Positions 1 to 8,235 of a stretch of 64,000 bases of DNA are shown here, piece after piece. The notes below the pieces were generated by a model. That model did not search any database. It saw nothing but the letters and a program-made list of their open reading frames with translations, and was not told the origin of the DNA. Positions within the stretch are counted from its first letter, which is position 1. Each line of letters begins with the position of its first letter. The translations under genes and the position numbers were made by a program. Source of the stretch: Sinomicrobium soli (GTDB taxonomy: Bacteria > Bacteroidota > Bacteroidia > Flavobacteriales > Flavobacteriaceae); contig NZ_QLNV01000016.1 of NCBI RefSeq assembly GCF_003285545.1, positions 1 to 64,000 on the forward strand. The letters run 5' to 3'.

Positions 1-120
1 TACAATGAGGTACGTCCCTTAGAATTATAGAAAAAATTTATGAACAAAACTTGTCTGAGTCATAGGATACAGGCAGGTTCATCTGAAGAGAGGAGTCTTT
101 GAGATGGAGTAACTTAGGAT

Positions 121-245
121 AGATACGTCATGGGTAGGGGAGCGCAGCGGAGGGAAGAATCTCTACCCCAGAGCAAAAAATCTTCAACAGCATAACGGAA
201 AGGACGGAATGAACAAATCCCTCCCATCGGGATTCCCCTGTCATT
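121..245. repeat. Degenerate copy of dispersed intergenic repeat
   Basis: The stretch has the same order of short blocks as the repeats at 5120-5216 and 41299-41590: an agcg-rich block, aagaatct, an accccNg block, cttcaa-agcat, and a final inverted 'gattcc...gtcatt' block. It is more diverged than those copies. The blocks form an imperfect long palindrome. It is non-coding. Confidence 0.45.
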
Positions 246-384
246 GAAAAATCATCACATTACCTCCCGTCAGGCGGGATTATTTTTAAAATACCGCAAT
301 TTAACGGGTATAAAATTCAAATACACTTAATTTTTAACAGGTAAAAACTGTAAAAAAGGTCATGTTGACCAAAAGTTGTTCACA

Positions 385-397
385 CGAAAACGTTGTA
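385..397. promoter_or_regulatory. Candidate LacI-family operator before susC (site 1)
   Basis: The 13-mer cgaaaacgttgta with central palindrome AACGTT lies 158 bp before the susC start. Its exact reverse complement occurs at 8142-8154 before the second susC, and the core gaaaacgtt occurs again at 12946 before the third receptor. A central CG flanked by A/T is typical of LacI/PurR-type operators. No LacI gene lies in this window, so the regulator is inferred. Confidence 0.5.
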
Positions 398-554
398 ATA
401 TTTTTTCGCCCATTCACTTAACACAAATTTTACATAGTTTTAGCTCGGGAATTAAAATTACAGGTCTGATTTTTAATCAAATCGACAAAAAAACTGCATG
501 AAAAACACCTGGTGTGCATTTCGTGTACACTTTAAAATCAAATCTATCTTCAGC

Positions 555-3494
555 ATGAAAACACTTCATATTTTCACCTTGCTGTTGTTTCTGGCATGTA
601 TTCCTTTCGGGGCGTATGCACAAACAACCGTAAGCGGTACCGCAAGTGATATTTCCGGGCCATTACCGGGGGTAAACGTAGTGATAAAAGGTACCACCAA
701 CGGAACTACCACCGATTTTGACGGTCATTATACCATCGATGCTTCCGGGGGCGACGTCCTGGTCTTTTCCTATATCGGGTATGCCACTGTGGAAAGGACG
801 GTTTCCGGCCCCACACTCGATGTGGTACTGGAAGAAGATACCCAGTTGCTGGACGAGGTCGTACTCATCGGTTACGGACAGGTAAGAAAAAAAGATGCCA
901 CAGGTTCCGTGACCACCGTAAGGAGCGAAGACTTCAACAACGGGATGGTAGTCTCTCCCGACCAGCTGATTGCAGGGAAAACCGCAGGGGTACAGATCAC
1001 GACCAGTGGCGGGGAGCCGGGAGCCGGGGCCAATATCCGCATCCGCGGCGGGGCTTCCCTGAATGCCAGTAACGATCCGCTTATCGTTATAGACGGGGTT
1101 CCGGTAGACAAGGAAGGGATTGCCGGGGTGAGCAACCCGCTGAATATTGTAAACCCCAACGATATCGAGAGCTTTACCGTACTGAAGGATGCTTCTGCGG
1201 CTGCCATTTACGGTTCCAGGGCTTCCAACGGGGTCATTATCATCACCACCAAAAAGGGAAGCAGCGGCGAACTGCAGTTCAACTACAATGCCAAAACCTC
1301 GGTGAGTACGGTTACCCGTACGGTAGACGCCTTTTCTGCACAGGATTTCCGAAGCCTTGTACAGGAATACGGCACAGACGCTCAACAGGCCCTGCTGGGA
1401 GATCACCATACCAACTGGCAGGACCTGATCTTCAGGGATGCCATCAGCTTCGACCAGAATTTCAGCGTCAAGGGGCAACTGTTCGGCGATACGCCCTTCC
1501 GGGCTTCCGTGGGATATACGGAACAGGACGGGGTGCTGAAAACCTCTTCGCTGGAACGGTGGACGGGATCTATCGGTATCACTCCCAGGTTTTTTGACAA
1601 TCACCTCAAGGTGGACATCAACGTAAAGGGGATCATGACCGACAGCCGTTTTGCAGATAACGGGGCCATAGGAAGCGCCATACTGATGAACCCCACCAAC
1701 CCGGTATACGACCAGAGCATGCCTTTCGGCGGGTATTACGAAGATTTTACCAACGGCAACGTGGAAACCCTGGCCCCAAGAAACCCCATGGGATTGCTGA
1801 CACAAAGGAACAATACCGGGGATGTAAAACGAAGCGTGGGAAATATGGAACTGGACTACAAATTCCACTTCCTCCCGGAATTGCGCGCCAACCTGAACCT
1901 CGGGTATGACGTCTCTTCGGGAGAACGCAACGACAGGGTTTCGGAGGCTTCTGCCAATTACTACAGGAACGGCAATGGCTACGGCCACCTGGAAACCGAA
2001 TTCCAGAGCAAGAGAAACCTGCTGATGGATTTCTACCTGAACTATTCCAAAGCATTTGAAGACCGCTTTGTGACCAACCTCGACATTACCGCCGGGCATT
2101 CTTACCAGTCTTTTGCCAATAACGGGTATAAGAACAACTACGATTATATCAATGACCAGGTTATCGTTACGCGGTACTACAACCCCGTAGTGATCGCTTC
2201 CTTCTTCGGAAGGGCCAATATTTCCATAAGAGACAAATACCTGCTGACCGCTACCCTGCGCCGGGACGGGTCTTCGCGTTTTGACCCGGATGTACGCTGG
2301 GGTAATTTTCCTTCGGCTGCCTTTGCCTGGAATATCTATAACGAACCCTGGATGGAAGACTCTGCAGTGTTCAGCAACCTGAAACTACGCACCGGGTGGG
2401 GTATTACCGGGCAGCAGGACCTGCCGGGAAGATATTTCCCCCACCTCGCCGTATACCTGGCCGGGACCCCGCAGGTACAGTATCCTTTCGGAGACAATTA
2501 TTATACCACCTACCGCCCGAACCCGTACAGCACCAGCCTTACCTGGGAAGAGACCACAACCTATAATGCCGGGCTGGATTACGGTTTCCTGGACAATCGC
2601 ATAACCGGGGCCGTAGATGTGTATTACAGGGAGACCAAAGACCTGCTCAGCGAGGTGTCTACCCCTGCAGGAAGCAACCTCTCGAATGTCTTTGTTGACA
2701 ATGTAGGGACCATGGAAAACAAGGGAGTGGAATTCGAGATCAATGCCGTGGCCGTGGAGACCGACAATTTCAGCTGGAACCTCGGCGCCAACTTTACCTG
2801 GAACCAGTCGGAAGTCACCGGCCTTAATGCGGATACCGACTTTATTTCGGTGCAGGACAGGAACATCACCGGGGGTACGGGCCTCTTTAACCAGGTACAT
2901 GCCGTAGGGGAAACCCCGTACAGTTATTATGTGTATGAACAGGTATATGACGAAAGCGGGAAGCCCGTGGAAAATGTCTTTGTAGACCGCAACGGCGACG
3001 GGGTGGTAGACGATAACGACCGCTATATCCACAAATCTGCCCTGCCGGATATGTACTACGGGTTTACCTCGCAGTTCCGCTATAAGAAATGGGACCTGAA
3101 CATGGTATTCCGCGGACAGGCCGGGAATTATGTGTACAACAATATAGACTCTAACGTGGGAATCCGCAACGGGGTGTTTACCAGTTCTACCTTCCTGACC
3201 AATATCGTGGAGAACTATAACGAATCCGGCTTTACCCAGGTTACCGATGCGGTAAGGCTCTCCGACTACTACGTCCAGGACGCGTCTTTCCTGAGGCTGG
3301 ACAACATCACGCTCGGCTACAATGCCGGAAATTTCCTGGGGAACAGCCTCTCTGCCCGTATTTACGGTTCGGTACAGAACGTATTTACCGTTACCGGGTA
3401 TGACGGACTGGACCCGGAAGTGCAGAACGGGAACGATTACAATATCTATCCGCGCCCGAGAACCTTTCTCCTGGGGCTGAGCCTGGACTTCTAA
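555..3494 (+). CDS. SusC-like TonB-dependent outer membrane receptor (alpha-glucan locus)
   Basis: This is an outer membrane importer of the SusC/RagA family, predicted to take up oligosaccharides handed over by its SusD partner using TonB energy. I start it at 555 (979 aa), because a clear signal peptide (MKTLHIFTLLLF...AYAQ) begins there; the longer frame from 498 would bury it. After the signal come a carboxypeptidase-regulatory-like domain (~25-95), the SusC signature LDEVVLIGYG (~99-108), the plug domain and a 22-strand-type barrel ending in an aromatic-rich C-terminus (LGLSLDF). It is followed after 21 bp by susD, then susE and an alpha-amylase, which points to starch/maltodextrin as substrate. 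The same family occurs at 8236 as a diverged paralogue. Confidence 0.93.
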   Translation: MKTLHIFTLLLFLACIPFGAYAQTTVSGTASDISGPLPGVNVVIKGTTNGTTTDFDGHYTIDASGGDVLVFSYIGYATVERTVSGPTLDVVLEEDTQLLDEVVLIGYGQVRKKDATGSVTTVRSEDFNNGMVVSPDQLIAGKTAGVQITTSGGEPGAGANIRIRGGASLNASNDPLIVIDGVPVDKEGIAGVSNPLNIVNPNDIESFTVLKDASAAAIYGSRASNGVIIITTKKGSSGELQFNYNAKTSVSTVTRTVDAFSAQDFRSLVQEYGTDAQQALLGDHHTNWQDLIFRDAISFDQNFSVKGQLFGDTPFRASVGYTEQDGVLKTSSLERWTGSIGITPRFFDNHLKVDINVKGIMTDSRFADNGAIGSAILMNPTNPVYDQSMPFGGYYEDFTNGNVETLAPRNPMGLLTQRNNTGDVKRSVGNMELDYKFHFLPELRANLNLGYDVSSGERNDRVSEASANYYRNGNGYGHLETEFQSKRNLLMDFYLNYSKAFEDRFVTNLDITAGHSYQSFANNGYKNNYDYINDQVIVTRYYNPVVIASFFGRANISIRDKYLLTATLRRDGSSRFDPDVRWGNFPSAAFAWNIYNEPWMEDSAVFSNLKLRTGWGITGQQDLPGRYFPHLAVYLAGTPQVQYPFGDNYYTTYRPNPYSTSLTWEETTTYNAGLDYGFLDNRITGAVDVYYRETKDLLSEVSTPAGSNLSNVFVDNVGTMENKGVEFEINAVAVETDNFSWNLGANFTWNQSEVTGLNADTDFISVQDRNITGGTGLFNQVHAVGETPYSYYVYEQVYDESGKPVENVFVDRNGDGVVDDNDRYIHKSALPDMYYGFTSQFRYKKWDLNMVFRGQAGNYVYNNIDSNVGIRNGVFTSSTFLTNIVENYNESGFTQVTDAVRLSDYYVQDASFLRLDNITLGYNAGNFLGNSLSARIYGSVQNVFTVTGYDGLDPEVQNGNDYNIYPRPRTFLLGLSLDF

Positions 3495-3515
3495 ACAAAC
3501 CTTAAGACATCAGAC

Positions 3516-5084
3516 ATGAAAAAAATAAATTTCACCTATCTATATGCCGGCATACTGGGGCTTGTAACCATCCTGGCCACTTCCTGTACCGGCGACCTGG
3601 ACACCGAGCCGAGGGTAGAACAGACCAAAGACAACATTCTGGGCGATGACCCGGAAGCCTATAAGGGAATGCTGGCCAAGATATACAGCGCCTTTATCCT
3701 TACCGGGCAGGAAACCTCCGGGCAGACCGATGTGGTAGCCCCCGATGCCGGGGCTTCCTCCTATATCCGGAATTACTGGAATTTCCAGGAACTGACCACC
3801 GACGAGGCCCTGAACCGCTGGGGGGACGGCGGACTGGACGCATTGAACCGGCTGGACTGGACTGCGGGCAACAACTTCATCCGGATCATGTATGACCGTA
3901 TCTACCTGGAAGTCGCCCTGGCCAATAATTTCCTGCGGGAAACAGAAGGCACGGAAAACTCCGAAATACAGGACTACAGGAACGAAGCCCGTTTTTTACG
4001 TGCCCTGGCCTACTGGCACGCCATAGACCTGTTCGGCAACGTGCCTTTTGTAACGGAAAACGATCCCGTAGGGAATTTCGAACCGCCGAGATATCCCCGC
4101 GAAGAGCTCTTCGGTTTCGTGGAGAGCGAACTGCTGGAGATCATCCCCCTGATGAAAGCACCGCGGGCCAACGAATACGCAAGGGCCGACAGGGTGGCCG
4201 GATGGATGCTCCTGGCCAAACTGTACCTCAATGCCGAAGTGTATACCGGGGAGGCCCGGTACGGAGAAGCACTGACCCAGCTGGAGCATATTGTCAACGA
4301 AGGCGGCTACACCCTGGAAGGGAATTACGAACACCTCTTCCTGGCCGATAACGACCGTTCGGAAGAGATCATCCTTCCCCTGGCGGCAGACGGACTGCAA
4401 AGCCAGTCGTTCGGAGGTACCAGCTATATTATCCATGCCGGGATCAGCAATTCGACCATGGACCCTGCCGACTACGGGGTAAACGGGGGATGGGAAGGTA
4501 ACCGGACCACCTCGGCATTCGCCGACCTCTTCGGTAACCTGGACACCAACCGCGACGGGCGGGCCCTGTTCCACACCGAAGGACATGTCAGGGAAAACAC
4601 CGATTATATGGCCTTTAACAACGGTTATGCCATTGCCAAGTACAAGAACCTCACTTCAACCGGAGAACACGGTTCGGATACCAGCGGCGAATTTGTAGAT
4701 ACCGACTACCCGCTGTTCCGCCTTGCCGATGCTTACCTGATGTATGCCGAAGCTGCAATACGCACAGGCAGTGAAACGGCCACTGCCCTCAATCTTGTAA
4801 ACCAGCTCAGGGAAAGGGCTTATGGCGATACTTCGGGAAATATCAGCGCTGCACAGCTTACCCTGGACTTTATCCTGGACGAAAGGGGAAGGGAACTGTA
4901 CTGGGAAGGCCATCGCAGGACCGACCTGATCCGGTTCGGAAAATTTACGGGCAGCGGATACCTGTGGCCGTGGAAAGGCGGCAGTGTAAACGGCTCGGGC
5001 GTGGAATCGTTCCGCACCCTGCTGCCCATACCGCTTACAGACCTCGGGGTAAATTCCAATTTGGTACAGAATCCGGGGTACTGA
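3516..5084 (+). CDS. SusD-like surface glycan-binding lipoprotein
   Basis: RagB/SusD-family lipoprotein, 522 aa, which would sit as a lid over the SusC barrel and bind glycan at the cell surface. The signal peptide ends in a lipobox with Cys24 (LATSC). The middle shows the SusD TPR-like helices (LRALAYWHAIDLFGNVPF) and the C-terminus carries the typical RxLLPIPLTDL...NPGY ending. It lies 21 bp after susC in the same transcription unit. The family assignment is firm. The alpha-glucan specificity is inferred from the neighbouring SusE and amylase, not from the protein itself. Confidence 0.93.
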   Translation: MKKINFTYLYAGILGLVTILATSCTGDLDTEPRVEQTKDNILGDDPEAYKGMLAKIYSAFILTGQETSGQTDVVAPDAGASSYIRNYWNFQELTTDEALNRWGDGGLDALNRLDWTAGNNFIRIMYDRIYLEVALANNFLRETEGTENSEIQDYRNEARFLRALAYWHAIDLFGNVPFVTENDPVGNFEPPRYPREELFGFVESELLEIIPLMKAPRANEYARADRVAGWMLLAKLYLNAEVYTGEARYGEALTQLEHIVNEGGYTLEGNYEHLFLADNDRSEEIILPLAADGLQSQSFGGTSYIIHAGISNSTMDPADYGVNGGWEGNRTTSAFADLFGNLDTNRDGRALFHTEGHVRENTDYMAFNNGYAIAKYKNLTSTGEHGSDTSGEFVDTDYPLFRLADAYLMYAEAAIRTGSETATALNLVNQLRERAYGDTSGNISAAQLTLDFILDERGRELYWEGHRRTDLIRFGKFTGSGYLWPWKGGSVNGSGVESFRTLLPIPLTDLGVNSNLVQNPGY

Positions 5085-5085
5085 T

Positions 5086-5260
5086 TATAGTCGGAAGTCG
5101 GAAGTCGGATGCCGGATGCTGTCATTCAGAGCGAAGCGAAGAATCTACACCCCGGCTCAAAGGAGCTTCAAGAGCATGACAGAAGCACCCGAGATTCCTC
5201 CTGCGTCGGAATGACAATGCTGTCATTCGGAGAACTAACAAACTAAGAACTACAAACTAA
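5086..5260 (+). repeat. Composite dispersed intergenic repeat before susE
   Basis: The element has three parts. First, gtcggaagtcgg microrepeats (5092-5110). Second, an imperfect palindromic block bounded by gtcattc and gaatgac (5120-5216). Third, a 28-nt low-complexity tail of actaa units (5233-5260) ending 11 bp before the susE start. The same three parts occur in the same order before mutS (41277-41623); the tail there matches 27 of 28 positions. It is non-coding and probably spreads by recombination or transposition. Confidence 0.7.
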
Positions 5261-5271
5261 TAAACTAATCT

Positions 5272-6336
5272 ATGAAAACAACCAATATCCCGGGCGCACT
5301 GATGCTCGCTGCAAGCCTTTTCTGGTCTTGCTCCGACGACGATAACGGCCCCGTAATGATCCCTGCAGACGCACCGGTCATTACTGCTCCCACCTCGGGA
5401 AGCAGTTATATACTCACTGAAGACAATGCTGCCGGACAGGCAGACCGCTTTGTGTGGAACAAGGCCAATTTTAATGTACCCACACAGGTAAACTACAGCC
5501 TCCAGGCCGATATACCGGGCAATGACTTCCAGTCTTCTGCCTCCCTGGGCCAAACCACGGCTACACAGCTTGCCGTAAGCACGGAACACCTGAACAATAC
5601 GGCCCTGAGGCTGGGCCTCCCGGCGGAAGAAGCTTCTGAAATGGAAGTCCGGGTAACGGCTTCGGTCAACGCTCATACGGAGCCACTGATCTCCGAAACC
5701 ATACTGGTCAGCGTTACCCCATATGGCTCCGACGGGGGCGGGGGGTCTTATCTCTGGGTTCCGGGAGGTTACCAGGCTGCCGGGAACTACGGCGGGGACT
5801 GGAGCCCGGCCGAAGCGCCGCAACTCCGCTCGCTTCCGGATTCCGACACCGAATTCGAAGGCTATATCTATTTCGGCACTGCCTCGGAATACAAGTTTAC
5901 CGCAGCACCGGAATGGGGCAACGGCGAATACGGTGACGGCGGTTCGGGGACCCTGCTGCTGAATGATGGCGAGAACCTTTCGGCCCCTGCGGGATATTAC
6001 CTCTTTCACGTGGATACGGAAAACCTCACCTACAGCCTCCTGGATACCCAATGGGCGGTGATCGGCGACGCCATTCCGGGAACCGGGTGGGAAAGCGACG
6101 TGGATATGACGTATGACGCCACGCAGAAAACCTGGTCGATAGCGCTGGACCTGCAACCGGGAGAAATGAAATTTCGCGCGAATGACGACTGGGACCTGGA
6201 TTACGGAGATGACGAAGGCGACGGTACCGCGGAAAAAGGAGGGACCAATATCATGATAGAGGCAGGCGGCAGTTATACCGTAGTTCTCGATCTGAGCACT
6301 CCAGGGGCATATACGTATACCATCACTGCGGAATAA
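5272..6336 (+). CDS. SusE/SusF-like starch-binding outer membrane lipoprotein
   Basis: A 354-aa lipoprotein (lipobox SLFWSC, Cys20) with an N-terminal SusE domain (APVITAPTSGSSYILTEDNA, ~35-55) and two C-terminal Ig-like/CBM-type segments (~160-250 and ~260-354). The second is rich in W, D and G (WAVIGDAIPGTGWESDVDM). SusE/F proteins bind starch at the surface and slow release of oligosaccharides; this is known for the family. It follows susD but is separated by 187 bp of repeat DNA, and a terminator lies 33 bp after its stop, so it is probably the last gene of the susCDE unit. Confidence 0.87.
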   Translation: MKTTNIPGALMLAASLFWSCSDDDNGPVMIPADAPVITAPTSGSSYILTEDNAAGQADRFVWNKANFNVPTQVNYSLQADIPGNDFQSSASLGQTTATQLAVSTEHLNNTALRLGLPAEEASEMEVRVTASVNAHTEPLISETILVSVTPYGSDGGGGSYLWVPGGYQAAGNYGGDWSPAEAPQLRSLPDSDTEFEGYIYFGTASEYKFTAAPEWGNGEYGDGGSGTLLLNDGENLSAPAGYYLFHVDTENLTYSLLDTQWAVIGDAIPGTGWESDVDMTYDATQKTWSIALDLQPGEMKFRANDDWDLDYGDDEGDGTAEKGGTNIMIEAGGSYTVVLDLSTPGAYTYTITAE

Positions 6337-6368
6337 CCCTTCTTAATTCCTTTTTGATAAATGATATG

Positions 6369-6405
6369 AACGGAATGCGGATACCCCTGTCCCATTCCGT
6401 TTTTT
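6369..6405 (+). terminator. Rho-independent terminator after susE
   Basis: A perfect 9-bp stem aacggaatg (6369-6377) / cattccgtt (6393-6401) is followed by a T run. It lies 33 bp after the susE stop and separates susCDE from the amylase gene. Confidence 0.8.
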
Positions 6406-6409
6406 AAGC

Positions 6410-6466
6410 GCTTGTTTAAATTGATTTGATTGCAGCCGCAGCCCATTGGAATTCGTTTAAACAAGC
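6410..6466. promoter_or_regulatory. Inverted repeat in amylase promoter region
   Basis: A perfect 11-bp inverted repeat gcttgtttaaa (6410-6420) and tttaaacaagc (6456-6466) with a 35-bp spacer lies 26 bp before the amylase start. The left arm overlaps the palindrome aagcgctt (6406-6413), a shape used by some LacI-family regulators. It could be a pair of operator half-sites or an mRNA leader hairpin. Confidence 0.4.
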
Positions 6467-6491
6467 TCCCATAACCGGCAAAACAAAAACG

Positions 6492-7925
6492 ATGAAAACA
6501 CCACACACTTTTCTGAAAAAGACATTCGCTCTTTCCTTTTTAGTACTTGCTCTTCTTGCGTGCAACAGTGATGACCACACCTATACCCCTGATCCGCCGG
6601 AGACCATTCCTGAAAAATACGACCTGGGCCTGTTCGACAATGGCAAACGGGTGATGATGCAGGCTTTTTACTGGGATGTGGAACCGCGGTTCGAATGGTG
6701 GAATACCCTGTCAGGCCACATAGAAGACTGGGCAGCCACAGGGGTAGACCGGATATGGCTTCCGGTAGCCACCAAGGGGCAGTCGGGCGGATATTCGATG
6801 GGCTATGATCCCTCCGATTATTTCGATTTCGGCGAATTCGACCAGCACGGTACGGTGCCTACCCGTTTCGGCACCCGGGAACAACTGGAACACCTTATTC
6901 AAAAAGCCCATGACAACGGACTGGAAGTGATTGCCGATATCGTACTGAACCACAATTCGGGAGGAGGGGAAGAATATAACCCCTACCGCAACAAGAACAC
7001 CTATACCCTTTTCGACACTGCCAACGGCAATGCCTCCGGAAAATTCAACCGCAGTTACGAGGATTTTCATCCCAACAGCCTGCACCAACACGACGAAGAG
7101 GCATTGTTTTTCGAAGAGCAGGACCTGTGCCACCACCAGCCCCGGGTACAGGAATGGTTGTGGAAAGGAGAGCACTCCGTGGCAAAATATTATAAAAATG
7201 TCATGAAATTCGACGGCTGGCGGTTCGATTATGTCAAAGGCTTCGGGGCCTGGGTCGTAAAAGCCTGGACAGACGAAGTGGGAGGTTTTGCCGTAGGCGA
7301 ATACTGGGACGGCTATAACCCAGAACTGGTGGAATGGGTAGAAGCTTCCGGCGCAGCCGCATTCGATTTTTCCTGTTTCTACAAACTCGATGAGGCACTC
7401 GACCGCAAGGGCGACCTGACTGTTCTCTCCGGTGATATGCTTTGGAAGTCCTATCCGGAAAAGGCGGTCACCTTCGTGGCCAACCACGATACCGAAAAAG
7501 ACGAAAACCCGGAAAATAACATAAGCGCAGCACATAAGATGCTTGCCTATGCCTATATCCTTACACACGACGGCTACCCTACCCTGTTTTATTCCGACTA
7601 CGAAAACAGGCAGTACAGGTCGGGATTAAAAAACCTGGTCAGCATCCACAACAGCATTGCCACCGGGACCCTGGAAGTACTGCACCAGAGCGGGGAAGAA
7701 TACATTATGAAACGGAACGGTAACGACGACAACCCGGGGCTCATTCTCTATATGAACATCGGTAGTGATCACCGCCAGCGAACCGTCACGACCAACTGGA
7801 AAGACAAAAAACTCGTCGATTATTCCGGCAATACCAGCGCCTGGCTGATTACGGACAGTAACGGGCAGGTTACCGTAGAGGCCCCTGCAAAGGGTTTTGC
7901 CGTCTGGTCGGTTTCAAGGGAGTAA
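6492..7925 (+). CDS. Alpha-amylase, GH13, surface or periplasmic lipoprotein
   Basis: An alpha-amylase of 477 aa. I choose the ATG at 6492 because it gives a lipoprotein signal peptide with Cys24 (LALLAC); the frame from 6426 adds 22 unlikely residues. The four GH13 regions are visible: DIVLNH (~149), GWRFDYVKG with nucleophile Asp246, AVGEYWD with acid/base Glu270, and FVANHD with Asp333. The run MQAFYWDV, GGYSMGYDP, GEFDQHGTV and RFGT closely resembles archaeal (Pyrococcus-type, GH13_7) amylases as I remember them. A C-terminal beta domain follows. It would cut starch before SusC/D import. It has its own promoter region behind the susE terminator. Confidence 0.92.
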   Translation: MKTPHTFLKKTFALSFLVLALLACNSDDHTYTPDPPETIPEKYDLGLFDNGKRVMMQAFYWDVEPRFEWWNTLSGHIEDWAATGVDRIWLPVATKGQSGGYSMGYDPSDYFDFGEFDQHGTVPTRFGTREQLEHLIQKAHDNGLEVIADIVLNHNSGGGEEYNPYRNKNTYTLFDTANGNASGKFNRSYEDFHPNSLHQHDEEALFFEEQDLCHHQPRVQEWLWKGEHSVAKYYKNVMKFDGWRFDYVKGFGAWVVKAWTDEVGGFAVGEYWDGYNPELVEWVEASGAAAFDFSCFYKLDEALDRKGDLTVLSGDMLWKSYPEKAVTFVANHDTEKDENPENNISAAHKMLAYAYILTHDGYPTLFYSDYENRQYRSGLKNLVSIHNSIATGTLEVLHQSGEEYIMKRNGNDDNPGLILYMNIGSDHRQRTVTTNWKDKKLVDYSGNTSAWLITDSNGQVTVEAPAKGFAVWSVSRE

Positions 7926-8235
7926 TCTTCTTTAAACCGGGATTCACAAAAGCGATTCTACTCAATACTCCCGACTTCATGCTTCGCGCTCAGGGCTTCC
8001 ATCACAATGCCCGAAAAAATTTTCCCTGCCTCCTGCTTTTATTATAAATCCCGCAAAAAAACCCTTTCATAATATACAATAAACCAAAATAAGGCAGCAA
8101 ATTCTACTCTTTGTCCAAAAAAACACCAAAGTTATTAACACTACAACGTTTTCGAAACTCCGGTTTTGCTATATAACAAAAATTTCACATAAATTTAACT
8201 GTCTTAATAATCAAAACGCCATAAAACTACTATTT
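7926..8235. other. Intergenic promoter region of second susC
   Basis: 310 bp without a gene. It turns AT-rich toward susC. It contains the operator-like site at 8142-8154 and a stretch (aaaatttcacataaattta) resembling the acaaattttacatag region before the first susC, which suggests a shared promoter architecture. Confidence 0.5.
8142..8154. promoter_or_regulatory. Candidate LacI-family operator before second susC (site 2)
   Basis: tacaacgttttcg is the exact reverse complement of the 13-mer at 385-397 and lies 82 bp before the second susC start. See the entry at 385 for reasoning. The match over 13 bp before two paralogous genes whose remaining upstream DNA differs argues for function. Confidence 0.5.

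Larger units (their letters stand above)
1..554. other. Intergenic leader upstream of first susC
   Basis: No convincing gene is visible here. Bases ~121-245 hold a degenerate copy of the dispersed intergenic repeat described at 5086-5260 (shared elements include gagcgcagcg, aagaatct, cttcaacagcat). From ~290 onward the DNA becomes strongly AT-rich, as expected for the promoter of the downstream susC. A LacI-operator-like site lies at 385-397. An upstream gene end in the first ~100 bases cannot be excluded. Confidence 0.5.

Noticed and set aside
663-2099. 478-codon minus-strand frame inside susC
   Set aside because: It is antisense to an unambiguous susC; long antisense frames are common in this GC-balanced coding DNA, and the peptide matches no family.
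4964-5179. 71-codon frame ending in CCHSERSEESTPRLKG
   Set aside because: It overlaps the end of susD in another frame and then the dispersed repeat; the peptide is repeat-derived.
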